Below, piece by piece: positions 37,803 to 46,993 of a DNA stretch of 64,000 bases. The notes below the pieces were generated by a model that saw nothing but the letters and a program-made list of their open reading frames with translations, searched no databases and was not told the DNA's origin. The translations under genes and the position numbers were made by a program. The stretch covers positions 1-64,000 of the forward strand of contig QCLS01000004.1 in assembly GCA_003214355.1 (NCBI GenBank), in the 5' to 3' direction. The stretch is from Prochlorococcus sp. AG-418-C09 (lineage in GTDB: Bacteria; Cyanobacteriota; Cyanobacteriia; PCC-6307; Cyanobiaceae). Position 1 is the stretch's first letter, and each line of letters opens with the position of its first letter.

Positions 37803-38171
37803 TTACAATTTTTGGATATAAGGAATATCACTATGGGATAAAGGCAAATCTAAATGCATCTTGTTTAATAATATCTCTAAATTTTTGCATAAAGAAGCTA
37901 AATCTATGCCGAGGTTAATCCTTTGTCTGGTTTTTATTCTGCCTAGCCCTTCTCCTAATAAAATCATAGCTCCATTTACATTACCTTTGCTTAAGTGAAA
38001 TTGAGATACTGAAACCTGAAGAATACCTTGTATTATTTGCCTTTCATCTCCATCAAGCCCATTCCAGATATCTTCAAGTACATCATGAGCTTCGTACCAT
38101 TTCTGACTATTAAATAATTCATAAGCTTTACTAAGTGATTCCTCTAGATGATTTGAAGACGTTTCGTACAT
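37803..38171 (-). CDS. DUF309 domain protein
   Basis: A 122-residue all-helical protein with the DUF309 signature: LFNSQKWYEAHDVLEDIWNGLDGDERQIIQGILQ. The His of the EAH triplet and nearby acidic residues are thought to form a metal site. It lies 3 bases after typA and 8 before lptB, so the three genes are probably cotranscribed. Function unknown. Confidence 0.88.
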   Translation of the reverse strand: MYETSSNHLEESLSKAYELFNSQKWYEAHDVLEDIWNGLDGDERQIIQGILQVSVSQFHLSKGNVNGAMILLGEGLGRIKTRQRINLGIDLASLCKNLEILLNKMHLDLPLSHSDIPYIQKL

Positions 38172-38174
38172 AGA

Positions 38175-39977
38175 CTATTTTCTCATTGATTTTTTTCTAT
38201 TTAATTTGCGTAATCTAATTGATTCAGGAGTAACTTCAAGCATTTCATCAGGTCCTATGTATTCTAATGCTCTCTCAAGTGTTATGTCGACAGGAGATTG
38301 CAATGTATCTAATTCCTCTGCTCCCGCTGATCTCATATTAGTCAATTGCTTTGTCTTACAAATATTAATTTCAAGATCTTGTGGTCTGTTATGTTCACCG
38401 ATAATCATACCTTTATAAACTTTAACTCCCGGTTTTATAAAATAAACACCTCTATCTTCAGCATTCTTTAAAGCATAAAAAGTTGCAACACCTTCTTCAA
38501 AGGATATTAAAACACCGTTTCTCCTTGTATCAAATTCTCCAGTTTTAGGTTTATATTCATAAAAAGAGTGGCTCATAATGCCCTCCCCTCGAGTAAGCCT
38601 TATAAACTCTCCACGGAACCCGATTAAACCTCTTGATGGTACTAAGAATTCAATTTGAGTTCTTCCATCTGAACTGGTATGCATGTTTTGCATTTCAGCT
38701 TTTCTAGAACCTAATTTCTCAATGCAAGGTCCCACAGCGGTTTCTGGAACATCTAAAACCAACGCTTCTAATGGTTCACATTCGATACCATCAATTTCTC
38801 TAAATATCACTTGGGGTTGCGAAATCTGAAATTCAAAACCTTCCCTTCTCATAGTCTCAATTAATATTCCAAGATGAAGTTCCCCTCTACCAGAAACAGA
38901 AAATCTATCAGGTGATTCGGTTTCATTAAATCTGAGTGCAACATTTGTAAGAAGTTCTCTTTCAAGTCTATTTTTTAATTGTCTACTAGTAACAAATTTC
39001 CCTTCTTTTCCAGCAAAAGGAGAATCATTAACAATAAAAGTCATTTGTAATGTTGGTTCATCAACTTTAATAAGAGGTAATGGATGAGGAGCATCTGGGC
39101 AAGCTATTGTCTCGCCTATATTCACATCATCAAAACCTGACATTGCAATAATATCTCCTGCTGATGCTTGGCTTATTTCAATTCTTTGAAGTCCTTCAAA
39201 TCCCAATAATTTACTTACTTTGCCTTTTATAGTCTTGCCATCCTCTTTTATTAAATTTGCAGTTTGCCCTGTTTTGATTGTTCCGTTATGAATCTTTCCA
39301 ATTACAATTCTTCCTAAGAAATCAGAATAGTCTAAAGTTGTGATTTGTAGTTGCAAAGGTTTTTCAGAATCCCCTACAGGAGGCGGTACATGTCGCAGAA
39401 TTGCCTCAAATAAAGGCATCATATTATCACTCTCTGAAGACATTTCCTCCTTAGCAAACCCGCTTAAGCCACTTCCAAAAAGATAAGGGAAATCACATTG
39501 ATCATCATCAGCTCCTAATTCCAGAAATAAATCTAGTACTTTATCAACTGCAATTTCAGGGACAACCCTTGGTCTATCAATTTTATTGACAAACACAATT
39601 GGTCTCAACCCTTTTTCAAGGGCTTTCTTTAAAACAAATCTGGTTTGAGGCATTGGACCCTCATTTGCATCAACTATTAACAGGCATCCGTCGACCATGC
39701 CTAGAACTCTCTCAACTTCTCCTCCAAAATCTGCATGGCCTGGGGTGTCAATAATATTTATGCGCGTGTTTTTATAGGTTACTGCTGTATTTTTGGAGAG
39801 TATTGTTATGCCTCTTTCCCTTTCCAAATCATTTGAATCTAAAACGCAAGTTGGTACTACTTCGTTATCTCTAAAAATGCCTGATTGGGATAAAAGGGCA
39901 TCAACTAAAGTTGTTTTTCCGTGATCAACATGAGCAATTATCGCAACATTCCTGATCTCATTTTGTATAGAAGGCAT
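38175..39977 (-). CDS. typA: translational GTPase TypA/BipA
   Basis: A 600-residue ribosome-associated GTPase involved in stress and 50S assembly. G1 is [13 protein letters not shown]2 in ERGITI, G3 [11 protein letters not shown] and G4 NKID. The C-terminal BipA-specific domain contains [12 protein letters not shown] and [11 protein letters not shown]. Normal length. Confidence 0.96.
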   Translation of the reverse strand: MPSIQNEIRNVAIIAHVDHGKTTLVDALLSQSGIFRDNEVVPTCVLDSNDLERERGITILSKNTAVTYKNTRINIIDTPGHADFGGEVERVLGMVDGCLLIVDANEGPMPQTRFVLKKALEKGLRPIVFVNKIDRPRVVPEIAVDKVLDLFLELGADDDQCDFPYLFGSGLSGFAKEEMSSESDNMMPLFEAILRHVPPPVGDSEKPLQLQITTLDYSDFLGRIVIGKIHNGTIKTGQTANLIKEDGKTIKGKVSKLLGFEGLQRIEISQASAGDIIAMSGFDDVNIGETIACPDAPHPLPLIKVDEPTLQMTFIVNDSPFAGKEGKFVTSRQLKNRLERELLTNVALRFNETESPDRFSVSGRGELHLGILIETMRREGFEFQISQPQVIFREIDGIECEPLEALVLDVPETAVGPCIEKLGSRKAEMQNMHTSSDGRTQIEFLVPSRGLIGFRGEFIRLTRGEGIMSHSFYEYKPKTGEFDTRRNGVLISFEEGVATFYALKNAEDRGVYFIKPGVKVYKGMIIGEHNRPQDLEINICKTKQLTNMRSAGAEELDTLQSPVDITLERALEYIGPDEMLEVTPESIRLRKLNRKKSMRK

Positions 39978-40111
39978 ATCTATTTAATTTATAAACTTTT
40001 TTACCATTTATAAGGTTAACCTAAATAAGTTAAGAATGCTAAATTAAATAACAGATTTTTTTGTAAATAAAAAATAAAAGAAATTATTTTGTGAAATTGA
40101 ACTTAAGTAGC

Positions 40112-40780
40112 TTAATTTGTTTCTGTCGAAGGATTAAATATTCGTAAAGCTTCTACTGAACCTTCATATCTCCAATGCCAAGGTTCATAATCAACCGAAT
40201 GATGATCTTTATCAAAAGATAATATGAAATGATATTTTGCCGCATTTGTTATGAGCCACTTAAAGGCCTCTGTTTTTTCAAATGCAACTTCAAAGTCAGT
40301 AGTTCTATCATTAGCGTCTCCTATATCAATTGCAAATCCAGTACTATGTTCAGAATAGCCTGGAGGTGCAGAAACACGTGCTCTTTCTGAAGCAATCTGA
40401 TTTCTAATAGATTTTAAATAAAAAAATATTTCCTTTTGTAATTTAATTGATCTATAGCCACTGAGGAAAACCAAAAATACACCGTCATTTTCTGCATCTC
40501 TTTTCATTGCCAATAGATCTTCATACATATCCTTATGTACAAATACATCTGGTTGGATTTCTACTAAATGATCTCTAGAAACTTCTTCATAAGGCAAATG
40601 TCCAAACAAACTTGAAATAACGGCATTCTTATTTGCCCTCCAAAAAATAAGGCTGCTAAATGACACAACTGGAATAAGAATAAGAATAAGCCAAAAAGGT
40701 CTTTTATTTTTAGTTTTAAAATGTTCTCTTTTTGCAACTTTTATTTCAAATTCTTCCTGATTAAGTCTTTCCTTGTCCAA
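40112..40780 (-). CDS. M15B D,D-carboxypeptidase (VanY-like), membrane-anchored
   Basis: A 222-residue protein with one N-terminal membrane helix (PFWLILILIPVVSFSSLIFW) and an M15 peptidase domain. Zinc ligands are in SEHSTGFAIDIGD and EPWHWRYEG. It trims the terminal D-Ala of peptidoglycan on the periplasmic side. A second M15 enzyme, of the dipeptidase type, is encoded at 46250-46936. Confidence 0.88.
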   Translation of the reverse strand: MDKERLNQEEFEIKVAKREHFKTKNKRPFWLILILIPVVSFSSLIFWRANKNAVISSLFGHLPYEEVSRDHLVEIQPDVFVHKDMYEDLLAMKRDAENDGVFLVFLSGYRSIKLQKEIFFYLKSIRNQIASERARVSAPPGYSEHSTGFAIDIGDANDRTTDFEVAFEKTEAFKWLITNAAKYHFILSFDKDHHSVDYEPWHWRYEGSVEALRIFNPSTETN

Positions 40781-40890
40781 ATATAAAAAAATTGATTTGA
40801 TTAAACATGTTTCGATATTAACTATTTTTTTAAAAAAAGTCCTTTTATATCTAAAAAAGATGTAGTTTTTAATAAGGAATAATATTAAAC

Positions 40891-42222
40891 ATGCTAAGAG
40901 TTGCTGTAATTGGGGGTGGTCCTAGTGGATCATGTGCTGCTGAAATACTTGCAAAGTCAGGGATTAAAACATGGCTTTTCGAAAGAAAATTAGATAATGC
41001 CAAACCCTGCGGAGGCGCTATACCACTATGTATGGTATCTGAATTTGATCTTCCCGAATCAATAATTGATAGAAAGGTAAGAAATATGAGGATGATATCC
41101 CCATCGAATAGAGAAGTTGATATTAGTTTAGATAAAGTTTATGGCCAAAGCGAAAATGAATATATAGGTATGTGTAGAAGAGAAGTAATGGACTCTTTCA
41201 TGAGAAACAGAGCTGCAGAACTAGGAGCAAATCTAGTGAATGGCTTGGTTACCTCTATTGATACAGGTGAAAAGAATCAAGGTCCATATAAAATCACATA
41301 TTCTGATTATTCAAATAATGAGAATAAAGGAGAGATCAAAGATTTGACAGTTGACCTTTTAATTGGAGCAGATGGAGCTAATAGTAGAGTTGCAAAGGCA
41401 ATGGACGCAGGTGATTACAATGTTGCAATTGCTTTTCAAGAAAGAATTAAATTACCTAAAAAAGAAATGAGTTATTACGAAGATCTTGCTGAGATGTATG
41501 TTGGTACTGATGTCTCTCCTGATTTCTATGGGTGGGTATTTCCAAAATATGATCATGTCGCTGTTGGAACAGGTACAATGCAAAAGAATCAGTCACTTAT
41601 AAAAAGTCTTCAAGAAGGAGTAAGGACAAGAGCAAAAAAAAGACTTGCTAATGGAGAAGTTATAAAAGTTGAGGCTCATCCTATACCTGAGCACCCAAGA
41701 CCCAGACGAGTCGTCGGTAGAATGGCTTTAGTAGGAGATGCGGCAGGTTATGTAACTAAGAGTTCGGGAGAAGGCATATATTTTGCAGCAAAAAGTGGCA
41801 GAATGTGTGCAGAAGAAATAGTACAAGCCTCTAAAAATGGAGAACAGATTCCTTCCGAAAATGATCTAAAGAATTATTTAAAGAAATGGGATAAGAAATA
41901 TGGCACCACATACAAAGTACTTGAAATACTCCAAAATATTTTTTATAGAAACGATTCTGCTAGAGAGGCATTTGTTGAGATGTGCGATGATATGGATGTA
42001 CAAAGACTAACCTTTGACAGTTATTTATATAAAAAAGTTGTCGCAATGAAGCCTTTGCAACAGCTCAAGTTAACATTATTAACACTAGGATCAATACTTA
42101 GAGGTAGAGCCTTAGCTCCTCTTAAATATAAACCCGTTAAAAGTGCCGTTAGGGAAGAAAAAGAAGTGGAAAAAATGCTAGAGGATTTCTCAATAAAAGG
42201 GGGAATAAAAGTTAAGAGTTAA
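40891..42222 (+). CDS. chlP: geranylgeranyl reductase
   Basis: A 443-residue flavoprotein reducing geranylgeranyl to phytyl for chlorophyll and tocopherol. The FAD motif GGGPSGSCAAE is at 8-18; RRVVGRMALVGDAAGYVTKSSGEGI holds the second FAD-binding motif. The ATG has an AAGGAA site about 13 bases upstream. Its last 11 bases overlap the 3' end of glyS. Confidence 0.95.
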   Translation: MLRVAVIGGGPSGSCAAEILAKSGIKTWLFERKLDNAKPCGGAIPLCMVSEFDLPESIIDRKVRNMRMISPSNREVDISLDKVYGQSENEYIGMCRREVMDSFMRNRAAELGANLVNGLVTSIDTGEKNQGPYKITYSDYSNNENKGEIKDLTVDLLIGADGANSRVAKAMDAGDYNVAIAFQERIKLPKKEMSYYEDLAEMYVGTDVSPDFYGWVFPKYDHVAVGTGTMQKNQSLIKSLQEGVRTRAKKRLANGEVIKVEAHPIPEHPRPRRVVGRMALVGDAAGYVTKSSGEGIYFAAKSGRMCAEEIVQASKNGEQIPSENDLKNYLKKWDKKYGTTYKVLEILQNIFYRNDSAREAFVEMCDDMDVQRLTFDSYLYKKVVAMKPLQQLKLTLLTLGSILRGRALAPLKYKPVKSAVREEKEVEKMLEDFSIKGGIKVKS

Positions 42223-44374
42223 ATAAAGTAAAATCAGCAATTAATAATGAGTAGTTTCTCAGTAACCCTAAAATATTTAGCCTATTGGCTTTTAAATATT
42301 TATTTTCACACATAATCAAAACACCTAAATTATTATCAAATAGATTTTCAATTGTTACAAGATTATGCTCAAATAAACTTATAATTTTTTGGTAATTAAT
42401 ATCATTAGATAGAGATAATTTCTCTAATTCTTTAATTAAGGAATATACATTTTTTTCACAGTCCTTTTCAAAAAGTTTTATGTCTATTAAGCCATTGGAA
42501 GATAAAGTTAACTGATCTAAATCACCTTTAAATGAAAGCTTACTGACCCTTGAGATAGTCTTTCTTATTTCATCAAAATTACTTTTTTGTCTAATTTCAT
42601 TGCAAAAATCTAGTCTTATCTTTAAATCGGCAATATTAAGAATCTTTGTAAAAGGAATATTTTCAGATTCAGCAATTGCTTTTATCAAATCTTTATCATT
42701 GTATGTCTCATGTAGATGGTTAATAATTCTCTGTCTTATGAATTCTATTAATTCCGAATAAACTTCTTCAAATTTAAAGTTAGAGCTTTTAATTGTTTCT
42801 TTCCAGTGATTTAGCAAATTTTGTATTAATAAGTCGAACTGAAAATCAAAGTCAAACTTCCATACTATTTGAATTATTCCATTTAGATTTCTTCTAATAG
42901 CAAATGGATCAGATGATCCACTAGGCCTTTTACCAATTACATAAAGACTGATTATACTCTCTAACTTATCAGAAATAGAAACAATTGCTCCATGAATTGA
43001 AGAAGGAATATCATCATTGAAGAATCTAGGTAGATAATGTTCAGCAACTGCTAAAGAGACATCCTTACAAAAGCCTTCATTCTTTAAATATTTACCTCCC
43101 ATTAGACCCTGCAACTCTGGAAACTCATAAACAATATCACTACAAAGATCATGTTTAGAATACCTTGTTGCTTCTAAAACCTTTTCTTGATCTATTACAT
43201 CTAAATTAATAAAAGTAGAAATCTCATTGGAAATATATTCAGACCTTCGTACTTTATCAAAAACATTTCCAAGACCCTTCAAATAACTAATATTTTTTAG
43301 TTCTTGGTTTCTAAATTTAGAATTCTTTTTTAAATCCATCTCGACAAAGAATTTAGCATCAGAGAATCTGGCTTTAAGAACCTTTTCATTCCCAAGTTTT
43401 ATAAATTTATTAGATTCTTGGAGACCATTTGAAATGCACAAGAATTGTGTATTTAAAATATTTTCAGATGTCATTTCCAGCTTAGATATATTTTTATTAC
43501 TCTCAAGAAGAGGAATATATCTTTGATGACTTTTCATTACTGTGCATAAAACCTCAGATGGGAGGCATAGATATTTACTCTCAAAAGAACAAAGTATTAA
43601 TGTAGGGAATTCCACTAAGTCTGTAAGTTCATCAAGCAGTTCTTCGCCTAATAGAGGAGAGAGTTTTAATCTATTGGCCTCTTTATTTATTAACTGAAGA
43701 ATATTATTTTTTCTATTTTTCCTATCGACCAATACTCCAGCCTCTTTCATTATCTTATAATAATTTTCAGGGTTGCTAATTTCTAAACTATTTTTTATTA
43801 ACCTATGTCCTTTTGATATTCTACTAATTTCAAGATCAGAATCTATTCCCTCAAGCGAAAAATTAAGTATGTCTTGATTGTAAAGAGAAACGATCCATCT
43901 TATTGGCCTAGAGAATTTAAAATTTCCATAACCCCACTTCATGAATCTTTGACCTTGAAGAGTTTTTAATACTTTTGGTACGAATGAAGCAATTATCAAC
44001 TTTGCAGATAAACCTCTCTCAATTTTCCTACCAAAAACAAATTTACCCTTATCTGTATCCTTTATTTCCAAATCTTGTGTATCAATTCCAAGGCTCTTGG
44101 CAAAACCAATTGCTGCCTGGCCTGGCTCACCACTTGGATATGCAACAGATGCATTAGGCCCTTTTCTAATTACTACTTTATCTTGCCCAAAATCAATTAT
44201 TCCGTTTATAAGAATCATTATTCTTCTTGGAGTAGAGGAGCAAAAAATATTATCAAATTCTATTGAGGCTTTCTCTAGCTCAAACTCAAATGAGGTTTGA
44301 AATTGACTTATTACAGAATTTGCAAAATGGGCTGGTAATTCTTCTGTACCAATTTCTAGTAAATATGTAGACAA
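42212..44374 (-). CDS. glyS: glycyl-tRNA synthetase beta subunit
   Basis: A 720-residue beta subunit of the bacterial alpha2beta2 glycyl-tRNA synthetase. LLEIGTEELPAHF at the N-terminus, VLCTVMKSHQRYIPL, and SSDPFAIRRNLNGI are the conserved blocks; the HD-like motif region YSKHDLCSD is also seen. The C-terminal tRNA-binding helical domain is present. glyQ is not in the window, as usual in cyanobacteria. Confidence 0.95.
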   Translation of the reverse strand: MSTYLLEIGTEELPAHFANSVISQFQTSFEFELEKASIEFDNIFCSSTPRRIMILINGIIDFGQDKVVIRKGPNASVAYPSGEPGQAAIGFAKSLGIDTQDLEIKDTDKGKFVFGRKIERGLSAKLIIASFVPKVLKTLQGQRFMKWGYGNFKFSRPIRWIVSLYNQDILNFSLEGIDSDLEISRISKGHRLIKNSLEISNPENYYKIMKEAGVLVDRKNRKNNILQLINKEANRLKLSPLLGEELLDELTDLVEFPTLILCSFESKYLCLPSEVLCTVMKSHQRYIPLLESNKNISKLEMTSENILNTQFLCISNGLQESNKFIKLGNEKVLKARFSDAKFFVEMDLKKNSKFRNQELKNISYLKGLGNVFDKVRRSEYISNEISTFINLDVIDQEKVLEATRYSKHDLCSDIVYEFPELQGLMGGKYLKNEGFCKDVSLAVAEHYLPRFFNDDIPSSIHGAIVSISDKLESIISLYVIGKRPSGSSDPFAIRRNLNGIIQIVWKFDFDFQFDLLIQNLLNHWKETIKSSNFKFEEVYSELIEFIRQRIINHLHETYNDKDLIKAIAESENIPFTKILNIADLKIRLDFCNEIRQKSNFDEIRKTISRVSKLSFKGDLDQLTLSSNGLIDIKLFEKDCEKNVYSLIKELEKLSLSNDINYQKIISLFEHNLVTIENLFDNNLGVLIMCENKYLKANRLNILGLLRNYSLLIADFTLFNS

Positions 44375-44463
44375 AAAAAAATTTTAACTATTATAACTAT
44401 AATTTACTACCAGTTAAATAAGCTTTTAGCTAATGTATAAAAAGAGATACTTTTTTATTCGTT

Positions 44464-46242
44464 TTGATTAAGGTAGAAAAAGTCAAAAAGCCAAATAAAG
44501 ACAAAAAACCTACCGTTTGCTTAGCAAATGGTTTGGAAGTATCTAAATTCGAAATATTTAAAGATGGAAGCCAGTTCCTTAAGGAGCCATTGGCATCAGA
44601 GTTGGTTAACAATAGCGATCATTTCACAAACGATGCCGTTCAACTACTCAAATTCCATGGAAGTTATCAGCAGGATAATAGAGAGAATAGGAAACATGGT
44701 AATAAAGATTGGCAAATGATGCTTAGACTAAGAAGTCCGGGTGGAGAAATACCTGGGAAATTATTTTTAGCATTGGATAAATTATCCAACGAAATAGGTA
44801 ATGGGACACTAAGGGCTACAACAAGACAAGCATTCCAGATGCATGGGATTAGGAAAGAGAACCTAAAGACAGTTATCAATACAATCGTTAAATCAATGGG
44901 TTCGACGCTTGCTGCTTGCGGAGATATAAATAGAAATGTAATGGCTCCTGCTGCCCCCTTCGAAACATCTGAATACACTACTGCAAGAGATTTAGCAGTA
45001 AAAGTTGCAGATTTTCTTACGCCGTTTGCAGCACAAGAAACTTTTCTTGAACTTTGGGCTGATGGTGATCTTGAATATAAAATTAAACCTGATAATAAAA
45101 TTAAAGAGGAAAGAAAACTTCAATTCAGTGAAAATGTCTTTAGTGGAAATAAAGAAGAGCCATTGTATGGTTCAACTTACTTACCTCGTAAATTCAAATG
45201 TGCCGTTACTGTTCCTGGAGATAATTCTGTAGACCTACTTACAAATGACATAGGCATTGTGGCTTTTAGTTCAAATGAAGGATATTTAGAAGGATGTAAT
45301 TTTTATATTGGTGGAGGCATGGGTCGAACACATAATAATGATGAAACTTTTGCAAGAATCGCTGATCCACTAGGTTATGTTGATGAAAAATTAATTTTTG
45401 AACTTATTCAAAGCGTTGTTGCTATTCAAAGAGATTATGGTGATAGGAAATCTAGAAAACATGCACGAATGAAATATCTCATACATGACAAAGGTATCGA
45501 CTGGTTTAAAAAGATCTTATTTGAAAAATACTTTAAAAAGAAAATTAAGCCATTAAGAAAAGAACCCAAGAAGAAATTAATTGATTATCTTGGATGGCAT
45601 AGACAAAATAAAAGCACTTGGTTTGTTGGATTGCCACTATTATCAGGAAGACTAGCAGGTGAAAGAAAAGAAAAAGTAAGTAAGATTGTCCAAAAGTATA
45701 ATTTAAACTTAAGAATCACTCCTAACCAAGATATTTTATTATGTGATATCAAGGGTAAAAATAAAATAGAAATAAACGAGTTATTAAAAACCATTGGTTA
45801 TAAAAACTTCAAGGTCATAAATGAAATAGAAAGACACGCTCTTGCTTGTCCTGCTTTACCACTATGTGGCTTAGCAATAACAGAAGCTGAAAGAATCCTT
45901 CCAGATATTCTTAAAAGAATAGAAAACTTATTAATGGATCTTGGAATCAAAAGAACAATATTACTAAGAATGACTGGATGTCCAAATGGATGTTCTAGGC
46001 CATATATGGCAGAACTAGCTCTTGTTGGAAGTGGTTTAAATCAATACCAACTTTGGTTAGGTGGAAGTAAAAATCTCGAAAGGCTGGCAAAGCCTTATAT
46101 TCAAAGAATGGCATTAGATAATCTAGAAGTAACTATCAAACCGCTATTATTAGCTTGGCGTGAATCATCAGATAAAAAAGACTTTGGAGATTTCATAAAT
46201 GATAAAGATGATTCATTTATCATGAACTTATTAAAAGAATAG
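44464..46242 (+). CDS. sir: ferredoxin-sulfite reductase
   Basis: A 592-residue sirohaem/4Fe-4S reductase that turns sulfite to sulfide. The four cluster cysteines are C462 and C468 (CPALPLC) and C506 and C510 (CPNGC). TRQAFQMHGI and GDINRNVMAPAAP bind sirohaem and substrate. The start is a TTG; no ATG or GTG occurs in frame between it and the next upstream in-frame region, and the N-terminal lysine-rich stretch matches no conserved part, so a few residues of uncertainty remain. It is divergent from glyS. Confidence 0.95.
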   Translation: MIKVEKVKKPNKDKKPTVCLANGLEVSKFEIFKDGSQFLKEPLASELVNNSDHFTNDAVQLLKFHGSYQQDNRENRKHGNKDWQMMLRLRSPGGEIPGKLFLALDKLSNEIGNGTLRATTRQAFQMHGIRKENLKTVINTIVKSMGSTLAACGDINRNVMAPAAPFETSEYTTARDLAVKVADFLTPFAAQETFLELWADGDLEYKIKPDNKIKEERKLQFSENVFSGNKEEPLYGSTYLPRKFKCAVTVPGDNSVDLLTNDIGIVAFSSNEGYLEGCNFYIGGGMGRTHNNDETFARIADPLGYVDEKLIFELIQSVVAIQRDYGDRKSRKHARMKYLIHDKGIDWFKKILFEKYFKKKIKPLRKEPKKKLIDYLGWHRQNKSTWFVGLPLLSGRLAGERKEKVSKIVQKYNLNLRITPNQDILLCDIKGKNKIEINELLKTIGYKNFKVINEIERHALACPALPLCGLAITEAERILPDILKRIENLLMDLGIKRTILLRMTGCPNGCSRPYMAELALVGSGLNQYQLWLGGSKNLERLAKPYIQRMALDNLEVTIKPLLLAWRESSDKKDFGDFINDKDDSFIMNLLKE

Positions 46243-46249
46243 TTTAGCT

Positions 46250-46936
46250 TCAGATCATCCCATAAATTGCATATTCTTTATTGTATTGCCAAGCCCATAG
46301 CTGATCGCCATAACTAAAGTGCCACCATTCATTGGGATGTTGAGCAAAGCCAAATTTCAACATAATCTTCTGCAATAATTCTCTATTATCATTTAGAGTT
46401 ATGTGATCTTTATTGTTTTTATTACTATAAAATCCTGGCAAAGCCCTCTCATTCATTTCATCTATTTTAGAACCCATATTTACTAACTTACCAGATTTAT
46501 TAATTAAAGAGATATCAACAGCTCCACCTGTGGAATGAGGAGGAGGATCACTTTGATCAAGAAAAGGATTAGCCCAAAATTTCTCGACTTTTTTAATGAT
46601 GTGAGGGTAAGAACTTATATCATTAGCTTTGGAACTTATGCCTTCTTTCTTGAATTGATTTTCTAATGCCAAGTTAAACATAAACTTTTGAACTTCCAAA
46701 GGGCGCCAACTATCATAAATTACCAAAGAAAATTCGTTTCTAATCGTTTTCAAATAGTTCTCAGCATCTGTTAATAAACTAATTACTCCTTCTCTAAGAT
46801 TCCAGATTTGGTTTTTATTTTTGTAAGGCGCACCCAAAACAGCATAAGGATGTGGATCTATAAATTTAATATAATTAGGAATTTGAACTAACTTTTCATT
46901 ATTGTCAATAATTGGAATACTATGCCAAGGTTTCAA
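46250..46936 (-). CDS. M15D D-alanyl-D-alanine dipeptidase (VanX/DdpX-like)
   Basis: A 228-residue cytosolic-looking zinc dipeptidase without signal peptide. Zinc and catalytic motifs are HSTGGAVDISL and NEWWHFSYGDQLWAW, and the substrate arginine is in YDSWRPLEVQ. It probably recycles D-Ala-D-Ala from cell-wall turnover. The 3' end lies 7 bases from the convergent sir gene. Confidence 0.88.
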   Translation of the reverse strand: MKPWHSIPIIDNNEKLVQIPNYIKFIDPHPYAVLGAPYKNKNQIWNLREGVISLLTDAENYLKTIRNEFSLVIYDSWRPLEVQKFMFNLALENQFKKEGISSKANDISSYPHIIKKVEKFWANPFLDQSDPPPHSTGGAVDISLINKSGKLVNMGSKIDEMNERALPGFYSNKNNKDHITLNDNRELLQKIMLKFGFAQHPNEWWHFSYGDQLWAWQYNKEYAIYGMI

Positions 46937-46993
46937 GAAATTAAAAAAGATTAATTCTATAATCGCACAGAAAAGATTAAATTCAAGACAGTC